A DNA stretch of 23,331 nt from Dunaliella salina. Its lineage: Eukaryota; Chlorophyta; Chlorophyceae; Chlamydomonadales; Dunaliellaceae. The position numbers and the translations under genes are program-made. A model generated the notes under the pieces. The model was not told the DNA's origin. It made no database searches and was given only the letters and a program-made list of their open reading frames with translations. The stretch lies in NCBI GenBank assembly GCA_002284615.2, contig MU069867.1, forward strand, positions 148,773 through 172,103. Direction: 5' to 3'. Below, one piece after another: positions 9,401 to 16,272 of this stretch. Every line of letters starts with the position of its first letter. Positions within the stretch are counted from its first letter, which is position 1.

Positions 9401-12400
9401 TCGATGGTCGCAGCTTGGGTATTCACCAGCGGTCTGGAGGGGAGCATCCCGGCCGTGCGCATGCATGCATGCGCATGTACACATGTGTGCACACATGTGC
9501 ACCAGCAGCAAGCCCCCGACAATGACGTGCCAGCGTGTACCATCAGTAAGAGGGGCAAGGAGCGTGCCAGCTTTTCAGCATGTATCCAGTGTACCTGAAC
9601 CTGATGCTATACCTCGAGTCCGGGTGTTTTGAGAGCAGGGAGTTCCTCCTGGCAAGCCCTTTCAGTCGTTCAAACATCAACATTGGAGCCAGCGAGACGC
9701 TTGCAGCGGTGACCTCGATATCTCCATACGTCTACTCACATATCGGAGCCCTTTTCCATGGTCCAGCTTGAACACAAATTTGCTGGACGAACTCTTTTCG
9801 ACTGGGCTCCAACAGTTGGATTGGTACTCGTAATTTGTTATCAAATTCCTTTTGCAAAAGTATTCACAGGAAATTGACCAGGGGTGGAGCTAGTGAGGAG
9901 ATGACCACAAAGTTGCTGGGGTGGTTTTCCACGCAATCCATGCCCTGGCGCATCACCAACTATGGCTTTTGTAGGGCTTTCCAGGTCAAGAAAAGGAAAA
10001 GAAAAGTCTGCGCAGGCCAGAGGCGGCGTGCATTAGGGGAAGGCCTCGCCGTCTGAAGGCAAACAAGCACATGCAAAAGAGTTCACAAACATTAAACGGT
10101 GAAAAGATGAGACACTGGTTTGCTGGGGTGGTTTTCCACGCAATTAACACCCTGGGACGTCACCAAATAAGGCCCTCTAGGTCAGGTGCCACAATCTATG
10201 CCAAATTTGGGTGATATACTGTCGGACACTTTAAAACCCACTTCTGTGAAGGGGGGGTTGCTTCTTTGGGTCAGCGGTCTTGTATGGCATGTTGGTGGCA
10301 TCTGGATGAGGCTCAGGTGGAGCTCTGTGCATCAAAAACATGCATTTCTCTCATTTGGGCACACCAGTGCATGTTTTGAGGCAACAGGTGTTTCTCTATT
10401 AATATTTTAATAATTAAGGAGCATCAGTTGTGCCCCATACCTGCACTTTTTGGTCACCCCTGGGAATGGCCATTTTTTGAGGGACCCTGCTCAGGCCCAA
10501 ACTGCAGCAGCGAGTGTTTGGGAAGCCTGCTGGTAATATTGCAAGTGATTTTGGGTTGTCGGGAGGACCCCTGGTGCTTGTCGGATTTTCATCGCACAGA
10601 CAGATGCACGAAAGCAGGGAGGCCTGGCCAGGCCCCGATAGGCCACCTCTGCACCCGCTGTTAGGCCTGGCCGATGCCTGGGATTGTCATCATCGACACT
10701 GACGCCGCGGGCTGCCATGATGGGCGCCAGGGAGGAGCTGCTGGGCTCCGCAAATTCGTTGGAGCTAAAAACTGCCAAATTTTTGCTTGTGGGCACACAT
10801 GCGAGGGAGACAATGCACTTTTGGTGTTATTTTGAACAAACTAATCAACCCAGAATCTTGAGTTTGCTAAATCCGCGGCTTTGGACTTATCCGAAGATTC
10901 TGGTTTGATATTCTCATTTTGATTTATCCTAAGGAAAAGATTGCAGCCTCGCATCTGTTGCTGCCAGCGGAGATATGAAGGGTATAAGCGTTTGAAATCT
11001 GGAACCCGTCCCAACACTCCGCTGAAGCGCCTAAATTTCATTAAATATTAATAGAAAGCCGTTCCCTGTCGTCATCACTCCTCTCGGCTGGCTTTGGAGC
11101 ACCCCCAGGATAGCCCCCTGCCAGCTCGCATCAGGTGGCCACCAGTGCACTCAGAGACCATCCTGGGGTCCACCTGCAGGCTTGGNGGTGCAGCTGGAGG
11201 GCTTAAGCACNAAGGGGGTGAGTTTTGCTGGCCGAATGCGCAAACATGCAGGCCTAACGCGCGGCAGGGTTCACCAAGCGGGACCAGCTCAGCGCTAAAA
11301 AATTGCTTTTTTTTATTAGCTTCAGATGATGTGCTCAGAATTGGCAGAGGTGGCCTGGCTGGCAAAAGGCAGGATATCACACAGGGTTGTGGCGCCTGAC
11401 TCTAGGGCTTTCCTAGTCATTTGAAGGCAAACAAGCTTTCCTAGTCATTTGAAGGCAAACAAGGTTTCCTAGTCATTTGAAGGCAAACATGCTTTCCTAG
11501 TCATTTGAAGGCAAATAAGCTTTTCTAGTCATTTGAAGGCAAACAAGCTTTCCTAGTCATTTGAAGGCAAACAAGCTTTCCTAGTCATTTGAAGGCAAAC
11601 AAGCACATGCCTTCTCAAGCATGCCTTCTCTAAGACAAGTGATCCCTTGAGGACTTGTAGCAAGTTCTGTGCACATCACACATTCGTGCTGATCATTGTA
11701 GGCTGCGCAGAATCCGTCTCGCACACCCATATGTCTATTGACCCGACACTTCCAGGCTTTACCTGCAGTGTAGTAGTGTGTGTGCGTAGGGAATGGTGTA
11801 GAATTGAACAAAAAGTGTTGAACAGGCTAATCAAACAGAGGAAAAGTGGGTCTGTTTGGGCGTGTTTTGAGCTTATTTCTACAGCCCCACCTGGGTTGAC
11901 ACAAGCAACACGACGGTTAGGCTCCTCCTGCAGTGTCTTTGTTGTTGTAATGCCTTCTTGTCTCCAGCGTGCCAATCTGCTATTTGTGCAAGGATGCTTT
12001 GTAACATTTAAAGGCCTGACGCAACTCTAAGCTCGTCAACCTTGTAACACACGTGCTGTGATGAAAGACAAGTGGGGGAAGCGTCGCAAGCGACGCTGAA
12101 AAGTTGGCGAAGCCAGTCTCTCACTGACTAATGATGTTAAGTCACAACTCCCTTGACTTGCAATAGACCAACCTGTGATTGGGACTTGAACATGCCATGA
12201 TTCATGTACAAGTGTGACTGCTTTACAACGAGCATTGCAGCATGCATTCCTGAAAGCATGGCTCTGCAAGTTGCTGCGCGCGTTACCGCACCCATCATTG
12301 CATGAATCACCGCGAGAATGGCTGTTTGCATTGCTGCATGGATTAATGCAAGCATGGCTGTGGGCATAGCTGCATGCTGTGCTTGTGCATCACGCACAAA

Positions 12401-13640
12401 GAATGCTGCATACATTCTGCATGATGTTCGCTGCATGCATCCTGTTCTGCGGTGCAGTTTTGCAGCTCCTCTCTTGCTCCAGAGTGAGCTACGCAGTGTG
12501 ACCCTGTTTTGCCCACCATTCCTGGACCTGGACCAGGCAGGCCATGCACAACAGAGACACAAGTCCTCAGCATAACTTCCTGCAGTCGTGCATGCCTTGT
12601 TCGTGCATGCATGCACAGTGGAGTGTGCTTGCTGTCCTTGCATGGGCAATCAAGGCCTTGCACACCTGCACCCCTTAAACAGTCAACAGCAGGCTGTGCT
12701 CCAGAGGCCCTTATGCCCACACAACGGGGCAGGGTTGCTGCTCCACATCGCATGAGCGAACACCTGTGCGAGTACCTTTCCAGTCGCGAACTACATCACT
12801 GGTCAACACATGCTAGGAAGCCAGCGACACACTTGCTTTGCGGTTGTACAAATATTTACTTAACGCCGTTTGGATCGTGAGCGATGAGACTTGATGATTG
12901 AGCAATGAGACTTGACGATTGAGTTCAGCTTCCTCCGTAGCTACCAAAATTCTGCGATGTCACTGCCCCCTGTACCGCCCCGCACATAACCTTGCATGTT
13001 CTGATAAACTTTTTTGCTTGGCCTGCATGTCAAGTTTCAGGACGGGGGGGTGCGCTGGGTGAGCCACGCCAGGCACCTTCAGCTTAGCTGGGAGTTTCAG
13101 AGCACTTTGCCCAGGGCTCCATCTGCCCCCCTGACATCACAATACTGATTGAAGTAGTTTGCTTGGCCTGCATGTCAAGCGTCAGGACGGGAGGTGCGCT
13201 GGGCAAGCCATGCTGGCCACCTTCTGCTCAGCAACCAGACACAGGTATTCCAGAGCTCTTTGCACAGGACTTCTCCCACTAAATTGACACTGCAGTGTTA
13301 ATCATAACGTTTTGCTTGGCCTGCATGCCGGGTTTCGGGGCGGGGGATGGGCTGGGAGGGCCTGGGCAGCCAGGTGTGAACTTTACCGGGAAACATGCAA
13401 ACCTAGGGGCTCACGCCCCATGAATGGGGCTTCGCCAAAAAAAAAACTGAGTGGATTTCTTTCTTTTATGGCTCCGGCTTTTTATCACTTTAAATATGTC
13501 TGGCCTCATTTGTCTGTTAACAGGGCCCAGATGATCCTCAAGTGCCACTCCTCAATGTAGTGGCAGCAGTGGCGGGCGCGTACTTTGGGCAGGACGCAGA
13601 GCTGCTCGGTTTGCTGGGGACAGATGCTGACATGCCCTAG
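779..13640 (+). CDS. GEMIN2: GEMIN2/SIP1 homologue (SMN-complex subunit), 5' partial, multi-exon
   Basis: Gemin2 binds SMN and cradles the Sm-protein pentamer during cytoplasmic assembly of spliceosomal snRNPs. Seen here: exons at 779-855, 3667-3747 (or 3751), about 4458-4699, 5613-5690, 6264-6374 and 13524-13640, plus an optional exon at 3817-3980. Reading phases agree at every main junction. In order they encode the landmarks [54 protein letters not shown]...LRALMKR and [11 protein letters not shown]...YFGQ. These match the family's W-x-x-x-FxxxR helix, GWxxFCxG motif, MxQ helix, WLYALLACLEKP helix and terminal ALNLLxxxxxRYFxQ helix. The N-terminal SMN-binding exons are outside the window, because the first exon here enters in phase 2. 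Odd features are a region of about 80 Pro/Ala/Glu-rich residues before the MDQ helix, a 7.15-kb last intron, and repeats overlapping splice donors. No AATAAA was found shortly after the stop. The identification is strong. The exact start of the fourth exon is uncertain. Confidence 0.93.
1060..1150 (+). pseudogene. U6 snRNA-derived relic
   Basis: Position 1060 starts the U6 5' hairpin GTCC-TTCG-GGAC. It is followed by TTAAAATTGGAACGATACA, ATTAGCATGG and CCCCTGCGCAAGGATGACA, all in normal order and spacing. The AGC triad and the internal stem-loop are intact. The near-invariant ACAGAGA box, which contacts the 5' splice site, reads ACAATGA. The 3' end diverges after about 90 nt. There is no T-run terminator downstream and no TATA-like element about 30 bp upstream. 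It is therefore most likely a retrocopied pseudogene. It lies in an intron of GEMIN2, a gene for snRNP assembly. Confidence 0.88.
1261..1385. repeat. Repeated AATGATACGTGAAAATACG segment
   Basis: A segment reading AATGATACGTGAAAATACG occurs at 1262 and again about 88 bp later, inside a CpG- and TACGT-rich stretch. It appears to be a two-copy diverged tandem repeat. No coding signal is seen. Confidence 0.6.
1714..1950 (+). repeat. 61-bp tandem array with GGGTTAC runs
   Basis: Units begin GTGATATCGGAG at 1714, 1789, 1850 and 1911. The last three are spaced exactly 61 bp apart, and the first is 75 bp upstream because of an extra 30-bp block. Each recent unit contains GGGTTACAGGGTTACAGG, which looks telomere-like but is part of the longer unit. 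The near-identity of the 61-bp copies implies recent amplification within the older minisatellite. Confidence 0.9.
2150..2255 (+). mobile_element. Possible LINE-A 3' tail fragment
   Basis: A short frame here reads [18 protein letters not shown] and then a stop, followed by CCTTGTAAG. The layout resembles the C-terminus of LINE-A at 16300-16440 (QDTQTYRFISELMDFF, stop, CCTTGTAAACC). The match is weak and the flanks are minisatellite, so this is tentative. Confidence 0.3.
2500..2586 (+). mobile_element. LINE-B 3' tail, truncated copy
   Basis: It carries a diverged copy of the LINE-B 3' end: GGTGAGGCCTTTGCTAGCTT, then CCTTAATGCACGCAGCTGG and TTGCGTAGTCTTGTGTTTC. Compare the intact tail at 18790-18880. 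It is extremely 5' truncated and non-coding. Confidence 0.75.
2666..3010. repeat. Short tandem duplications (43 bp, and GGATGCATTTGCCTT-type)
   Basis: ATTTTCACTGACRATTTCAGG occurs at 2666 and 2709, a 43-bp duplication. From about 2810 to 3010 a looser unit around GGATGCNTTTGCCTT recurs every 20-30 bp. The long open frame across this region is repeat-derived, with no splice or homology support. Confidence 0.6.
3667..3747 (+). CDS. GEMIN2: GEMIN2 exon encoding the GW..LCFG motif
   Basis: The acceptor is GCCTTTTGCAG. The exon reads [20 protein letters not shown] and then GRLRAE. This matches the Gemin2 segment with the conserved G-W-x-x-(F/L)-C-x-G. Two donors overlap: GAAG/GTGGGT after 3747 (phase 1), and GGTGG/GTCCTT after 3751 (phase 2). 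The first suits direct joining to a phase-1 acceptor near 4458. The second suits joining to the optional exon at 3817. Confidence 0.88.
3817..3980 (+). CDS. GEMIN2: Optional GEMIN2 exon or alternative terminal exon
   Basis: The acceptor is TCATGTTGCAG. The open frame includes [20 protein letters not shown] and a Lys-rich end. A strong donor, GTAAGA, follows 3980 (phase 1). Entry needs phase 2, which the GTCCTT donor at 3752 provides. If the donor is not used, the frame stops at 3995-3997 and AATAAA follows near 4034. The exon could therefore end a short transcript. I see no Gemin2 homology in it. Confidence 0.45.
4458..4699 (+). CDS. GEMIN2: GEMIN2 exon: Pro/Ala-rich linker and MDQ helix
   Basis: The frame encodes a Pro/Ala/Ser-rich linker and ends [15 protein letters not shown], followed by the donor CAG/GTGCGG in phase 0. 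LLxxVxxMxQ is the Gemin2 helix just before the next exon. The 5' edge is uncertain. Phase-1 acceptors exist at 4448 and 4457, and the frame is open back to 4352. The linker has no counterpart in short family members. The exon's 3' end is duplicated downstream; see the repeat entry at 4670. Confidence 0.8.
4670..4974 (+). repeat. 130-bp tandem repeat of exon end plus splice donor, with GGAAT runs
   Basis: The block CCCCCTGGTGTTGC followed by CATGGATCAG/GTGCG occurs with donors after 4699 and 4829 (130 bp apart). A third CATGGATCAG/GTGCG has its donor after 4939. A fourth, degenerate copy ends at 4974, where the GT has become AC. Between copies lie (GGAAT)n runs at about 4708-4757 and 4838-4901. 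The first block is the coding end of a GEMIN2 exon, so the satellite has amplified exon sequence and its 5' splice site. Confidence 0.88.
4994..5058 (+). CDS. Possible alternative GEMIN2 terminal exon
   Basis: The acceptor is ATTGTTTGCAG. The frame reads [20 protein letters not shown] and then TAA. It enters in phase 1, which would fit an internal donor (CCCCAG/GTGTCG after 4580) of the upstream exon. AATAAA occurs near 5270. It has no Gemin2 homology and the main splice path skips it. It may be a chance open frame. Confidence 0.25.
5518..5547 (+). pseudogene. Duplicated mini-exon (partial copy of the exon at 5613)
   Basis: An acceptor (GCCCTCAG) and a donor (CAG/GTGATA) bracket 30 nt reading [10 protein letters not shown]. 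This is a near copy of the start of the next exon, [10 protein letters not shown], exactly 95 bp upstream. In this copy CAAGTGG has become CAGGTGA, which creates a donor. Length and phases are multiples of three, so inclusion would add ten residues without a frameshift. Whether it is used cannot be seen from sequence. Confidence 0.6.
5613..5690 (+). CDS. GEMIN2: GEMIN2 exon between the MDQ and WIYAL helices
   Basis: The acceptor is CATGCTCTCAG and the donor GCGCAG/GTGCGC. It is 26 codons, phase 0 on both sides, reading [15 protein letters not shown] and then [11 protein letters not shown]. This fills the Gemin2 helix that follows MxQ (family pattern V-x-x-L-L-x-x-x-V) and joins directly to [12 protein letters not shown]. 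Confidence 0.88.
5691..6263 (+). other. GEMIN2 intron with long pyrimidine tract
   Basis: The donor is GTGCGC and the acceptor CGCATACGCAG. Positions 6095-6255 are strongly C/T-rich on the + strand, with a candidate branch-point TCCTAAT near 6212. This produces Arg/Lys-rich shadow frames on the - strand that are not genes. Positions 5780-5921 follow a TTTTACAG acceptor and stay open, but they end in a stop and are not needed by GEMIN2. Confidence 0.6.
6264..6374 (+). CDS. GEMIN2: GEMIN2 exon encoding the [12 protein letters not shown] core
   Basis: 37 codons, phase 0 on both sides: [20 protein letters not shown], then [17 protein letters not shown]. This is the most conserved Gemin2 block (family WLYALLACLEKP, then an LIRxLxRRC helix). 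The exon ends CTGCAG. The next base is the first G of a (GT)38 run, so the splice donor sits at the start of the microsatellite. Confidence 0.94.
6375..6450 (+). repeat. (GT)38 microsatellite containing a 5' splice site
   Basis: An uninterrupted run of 38 GT units starts immediately after exon end CTGCAG. Its first six bases, GTGTGT, must act as the GEMIN2 donor for the 7.15-kb intron, because phase 0 joining to 13524 restores the conserved C-terminus. Confidence 0.97.
7389..7822 (+). repeat. 30/59-bp TTGTCATTGACCTTAACATAC repeats
   Basis: CTTGTCATTGACYTTAACRTAC recurs at 7389, 7448 and 7478 and again near 7763. Two of the copies (7389 and 7763) are followed by TCTGAATGRTATCCTGCTGG. Spacings are 59 and 30 bp, with one dispersed copy. 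This is a local tandem duplication, not coding. Confidence 0.75.
8064..8125 (+). repeat. (ATGG)n microsatellite
   Basis: About 15 ATGG tetranucleotides with two interruptions (ATAG and ATAA). The apparent open frames are repeat artefacts. Confidence 0.95.
8391..8435. repeat. ATTACGTAAT palindromes
   Basis: TACATTACGTAATGTA (8391-8406) is a perfect 16-bp palindrome. A second ATTACGTAAT follows at about 8423. Related GCGTAAT/ATTACGC motifs occur near 9186 and 9299. Confidence 0.6.
8727..8774 (+). repeat. Imperfect (CTG)n repeat
   Basis: About 16 triplets, mostly CTG with two CTC interruptions. The - strand reads as poly-Gln and the + strand as poly-Ala, but no gene context supports either. 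Confidence 0.95.
9274..9299 (+). mobile_element. LINE-A-like terminal repeat CCTTGTAAACC
   Basis: CCTTGTAAACCTTATAAACC matches the short tandem repeat that ends LINE-A (CCTTGTAAACCTTGTAAACC, - strand near 16275-16290). Upstream coding similarity is too weak to confirm a LINE fragment. Confidence 0.4.
9455..9502. other. 48-bp perfect purine-pyrimidine alternation (Z-DNA candidate)
   Basis: Every base from 9455 to 9502 alternates purine and pyrimidine. Two perfect 20-bp palindromes lie inside it: 9456-9475, centred on GCATGC repeats, and 9480-9499, centred on GTGCAC. Such sequences favour Z-DNA and cruciform extrusion. Confidence 0.85.
9915..10190 (+). repeat. Direct repeat pair GCTGGGGTGGTTTTCCACGC
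   Basis: A block of about 75 bp starting GCTGGGGTGGTTTTCCACGC occurs near 9917 and again near 10123. Both copies run through a CATCACCAA-like or CGTCACCAAA segment to a CCAGGTCA or CTAGGTCA end. The copies are diverged. Confidence 0.7.
9989..10049 (-). mobile_element. LINE-B 3' tail, reverse orientation
   Basis: Read on the - strand: GGCGAGGCCTTCCCCTAATG, then CACGCCGCCTCTGGCCTGCG, then CAGACTTTTCTTTTCC. This matches the LINE-B 3' end CTTAATGCACGCGGCCTTTG...GACTTTTC with a small deletion upstream. It is the only copy inverted relative to the other four. Confidence 0.78.
10844..10909. repeat. 16-bp inverted repeat
   Basis: ATCAACCCAGAATCTT (10844-10859) is complementary at 15 of 16 positions to 10894-10909, with a 34-nt loop. 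It could be a small foldback element. No flanking duplication was recognised. Confidence 0.6.
11186..11211. other. Ambiguous bases
   Basis: The sequence carries N at 11186 and 11211, 25 bp apart. Frames crossing this region are unreliable. Confidence 0.99.
11408..11603 (+). repeat. 28-bp minisatellite, seven units
   Basis: Seven exact-length units of CTTTCCTAGTCATTTGAAGG plus CAAACAAG start at 11408, 11436, 11464, 11492, 11520, 11548 and 11576, with only a few substitutions. The array ends TGAAGGCAAACAAGCACATG. The same 20 bases occur once more at 10053, next to the reversed LINE-B tail, and probably mark the ancestral unit. Confidence 0.97.
12080..12114. repeat. Dispersed hairpin repeat, copy 1
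   Basis: AGCGTCGCAAGCGACGCT is a perfect 8-bp stem with an AA loop. It is followed by GAAAAGTTGGCGAAGCC. Related copies are at 23141-23180 (same strand) and, for the TTGGCGAAGCC part, in reverse at 13428-13438. Confidence 0.6.
12230..12450. repeat. Degenerate 36-bp GCATGGCTG-type repeat
   Basis: Units around GCATGGCTGTTTGCATTGCT recur about every 36 bp. The - strand translates to a 12-residue periodic Ala/Met/His-rich pattern such as [12 protein letters not shown]. That regularity comes from the repeat and there is no other support for a protein. Confidence 0.65.
13013..13400 (+). repeat. Three tandem repeats of about 150 bp
   Basis: TTTGCTTGGCCTGCATGYC occurs at 13013, 13158 and 13311. Each is followed by a TTTCAGGACGGGG-like and GCGCTGGG-like segment and, in the first two, a CAGAGC segment. 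Periods are 145 and 153 bp. The array ends about 120 bp before the last GEMIN2 exon. Confidence 0.85.
13428..13438 (-). repeat. Dispersed hairpin repeat, partial reverse copy
   Basis: The - strand reads TTGGCGAAGCC next to a poly-T run, the same core that ends the copies at 12104 and 23170. An adjacent GCCCCATGAATGGGGC hairpin lies at about 13414-13430. Confidence 0.4.
13524..13640 (+). CDS. GEMIN2: GEMIN2 terminal exon
   Basis: The acceptor is TGTCTGTTAACAG. In phase 0 the exon encodes 38 residues and TAG. It reads [20 protein letters not shown] and then [18 protein letters not shown]. This matches the Gemin2 C-terminal helix (family DDERVPALNLLxxxxxRYFxQ). It joins directly to the exon ending at 6374. 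Confidence 0.93.
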   Translation, partial: GPDDPQVPLLNVVAAVAGAYFGQDAELLGLLGTDADMP

Positions 13641-13964
13641 CCTCCCTAGCCTCAGGCAGACTTCTTTGTCAACAGTGTCTTTTCCTTTCTCTGGTGAAGC
13701 ATCAGACATCTGTCATTGATCTGCCCACAACTCTTGCTCACATCTTTCATTTAGTTACCTGCAACTCTTGCTTCTGGTAGCCCTCGAAAACAATCCCTTT
13801 CAATCTTGGTGTGTTGCTTTCGGTGGGAATCTTGCTAGCTTGCAAGTCACACAACTCTTTATTCATTTAGCTTGTGCAATTTGCCTTTTCTGTCCTTTGC
13901 GGCAGTGCACTGTTCTTCCCAAGCTCTTGAAATGTATGACCCACACCATGTATGTTTTAATCTT
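13641..13964. other. GEMIN2 3' flank, no feature recognised
   Basis: Probably 3' UTR and intergenic sequence. It is T-rich with no AATAAA hexamer. I see no further gene in it. Confidence 0.5.
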
Positions 13965-14200
13965 CGTCGGAAAGTGTGGTTTTTTATCTGAACCTGATTC
14001 AGGTCTAACCTTATCTGATCCAGAAGAGAAGCAAGCTGATTCAGTTCTTTAGGCTGAACCGGTTCAGCTTGAAATTCAGAACGGGTCTTGCCTGAATCAG
14101 GTACAAATCAGGACTTTCTGAGAAAGCCTTTCAGAAGCGTGCGCCTCCACAGGAGAACTGATTCAGGTACAGATCACAATGATTTATTCTTGAATCAGGA
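13965..14200 (+). repeat. CTGATTCAGG-rich element, left copy
   Basis: It starts CGTCGGAAAGTGTGGTTT and then carries several CCTGATTCAGG or CTGAATCAGG palindromic cores at irregular spacing. The same terminus, inverted, ends the repeat block at 19711-20264, so the two copies face each other across 6.3 kb. Confidence 0.8.
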
Positions 14201-14490
14201 GAAATTGGCATGTTGAATGGAATGGGCTTCAAACCAGTGACGTAAGGGCTCCCCCCTGACATTCATAGTTGCTCACACAAGTGCCCTCAGGCAAGGACAG
14301 CCTTCGTCCCTAACAACAACAAAAAAATGTTCACAGCTAAAGTCAAGGACTGGAGGGAAGTCACCTACACTGATGGCAGTGTGATTGGCAGTGTGATTGG
14401 CACAAAGATGACGACTCTCCACCACTTTCTGGCTCAGGTGTATACAAACCGTGAAGGGACACAGCTCCACCCTCCCAACACCTGCAACTT

Positions 14491-14756
14491 GTCATGCTCA
14501 GATCATGTTCTGTAAGATGTACTGACTTGACAACACGAATCACTGGCCGAGTCCTTGCTTCGATATTGTCCTGATTCTATCTCGAGGTTCATCATCCTAT
14601 CCTCTTGCTTTTTCACATCAACTTGCCAACACTCATTTGCGTAGTGATTTTTCCTTGCTGCCCTTCTCTCTGTTCTGTGCACCAAGTAAAAATCAGGGGG
14701 GTAGTGATTCGTGTTGCCAAGTCAGTACATCTTACAGAACATGATCTGAGCATGAC
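14491..14756. repeat. Inverted repeat 1 (54-bp arms)
   Basis: 14491-14544 and 14703-14756 are reverse complements at 53 of 54 positions, separated by 158 nt. They lie inside the RNase H region of LINE-B. Confidence 0.95.
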
Positions 14757-14760
14757 AGCT

Positions 14761-15340
14761 GACATGCTCATTTAGTGTTGTGTCAATTTTACTGTTGGTG
14801 ACCAATTAGTTAGATTGTTATAGGGGTTTTTGGGTGATGATTTTCCCTGGACCTCTATGTTGAGAATGTGGGTTATTTTGTTATGGTGGTGATGGTGGTG
14901 TGGTTCACTGGTCACGGCAGTGTGTGGCCTGCCTCCGCACCACCATCTTCTTCCTCCAAGGTGGAGTAACCCTCCATCAGAGGACATTGGGCTGCAATAA
15001 CCAGCAGCATGTTTCTTGCAATGCCTGCCACACTCAGGCATGTTTGCTCTCAGTGCTCTCTTTGCTACACTTCCCTGATTGCCACGCTGCTGCTCCATCC
15101 TTGCCCTCTCCCAGGGCTTGCTTGGCCTCAGGCCATCACTCCTTTTCACACACAGAAAGTTGAGATATTCTACTACATCATATCCAGATGGCACTACATG
15201 TACAAAGCAGAATGTAGAATGTAGAACATAGAAATTCTCAACATAGAGGTCCAGGGAAAATCATCACCCAAAAACCCCTGTAACAATCTAACTAATTGGT
15301 CACCAACAGAAAAATTGACACAACACTAAATGAGCATGTC
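14761..15340. repeat. Inverted repeat 2 (107-bp arms)
   Basis: 14761-14867 and 15234-15340 are ungapped reverse complements at 105 of 107 positions, separated by 366 nt. Only AGCT separates the left arm from inverted repeat 1. The junction GAGCATGACAGCTGACATGC is itself nearly palindromic. The right arm runs straight into resumed LINE-B coding sequence. Confidence 0.95.
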
Positions 15341-16257
15341 AAACTGCACATAAAACCCAATGGCCATGGGCCCACCAATATCATCACCAGAGCAGAACTC
15401 GTGTGTACCCTTGTGGCACTCAAACACGAGCAAACTGAAATTGCCACTAACAGTGCATCCTGCCTCTTTCAAATTTCTAATCAAAGCCTTCATCCCATGC
15501 GCATGAGGTATCACCTACGTGCAGAGCTCATTCATGCAATATCAACCATATTAGAGCACTCCCCTCGCCCTATCCACTTTTACAAAGTCTAAGCCCACTC
15601 TGGCATCATAGGAAATGAGGGGGCTGACGCTTGTGCTCGCACCGCAGCCCTCTCTCACACCATTGACATTGCACTTCCAGATGCCAGGTACCCTTTCCAC
15701 AATTTCTATTGGCTTTCACGGAAGACCTTTTCCATACAAAATGATGGCATGCACCGCTCCCATACTTTCCCGATACACTGTCTCACCAACCTCAGCGACA
15801 AACTTGAAACACACGTGCACAAAAAACACAAACTTGGCTCTGCTAACACCTCTGGCTATCACTACCAGAGATGGCAGAAGCTTAACAATGCCACACCACC
15901 ACCACCAATGCCAACACTGAAGCTTACAACCCAACCCCTCAACTTGCAAACAAGGAGATCAGCAACTCCTTTTCGAAAAGCCCAAAGATAACCCTTAAAC
16001 AGCAAATAAATTTTATGAAGTATCGAACTGATCCACTGTACACACAGAGTCATGCCTCTAAATTCAACTTTTTCAGTTCTAATAGATGCCCACTCTGTGC
16101 AAATACGGACAACATTTATCACGCTCTGCTTAGGTGCATCAACCCAACAATGAATGGGATGCACACCGACAGACACAATGCGGCCCTTAGTCTCTGTGTA
16201 GAAGCCCTCAGTAAAGGCCAATCTGGCTCATCCCTCATTAGCATGGATGGCTGCAAT

Positions 16258-16272
16258 CATGACAGACCTAAG
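16258..16272. repeat. Target-site duplication, left
   Basis: CATGACAGACCTAAG matches 18166-18180 (CATGACAGACTTAAG) at 14 of 15 positions and directly borders LINE-A. It lies in LINE-B coding sequence. Confidence 0.88.

Larger units (their letters stand above)
6375..13523 (+). other. Giant last GEMIN2 intron (7.15 kb)
   Basis: The intron runs from the GT tract to the acceptor TGTCTGTTAACAG. It contains microsatellites, minisatellites, one reversed LINE-B tail and two ambiguous bases. Open frames such as 6900-7244 and 9575-9771 look somewhat protein-like but have no recognisable homology or consistent splice partners. Positions 6450-7380, 8130-8390, 8450-8720, 10190-10840 and 11610-12070 show nothing I can name. 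Confidence 0.75.
14250..16257 (+). pseudogene. LINE-B, left part: RNase H and CCHC finger (decayed)
   Basis: Remnant of a non-LTR retrotransposon ORF, 5' truncated with no reverse transcriptase left. Visible in order are the following. DWREVTYTDGS at 14351-14383 carries the first RNase H Asp. GPTNIITRAEL has its Glu at 15395. IATNS at 15440-15454 is where Asp is expected but Asn is present. AHSGIIGNEGADACA at 15593-15637 has the last acidic residue and is preceded by a TAA at 15590. A WLSRK...TFPIHCLTNLSD spacer follows. Next comes a finger, CPLC-x7-H-x4-C, from 16087, then RHN. There is a frameshift between about 15900 and 15950. An 850-bp block of inverted repeats splits the RNase H domain. 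The ORF resumes at 18181 after the LINE-A insertion. Confidence 0.85.

Noticed and set aside
9575..9771. Open frame with [15 protein letters not shown]
   Set aside because: Looks protein-like after a CTTTTCAG acceptor, but I could not connect it to any gene or transposon family.
11647..12030. 127-codon + strand open frame overlapping a 99-codon - strand frame
   Set aside because: Both strands open by chance in the same region, with no homology, splice partners or repeat evidence.
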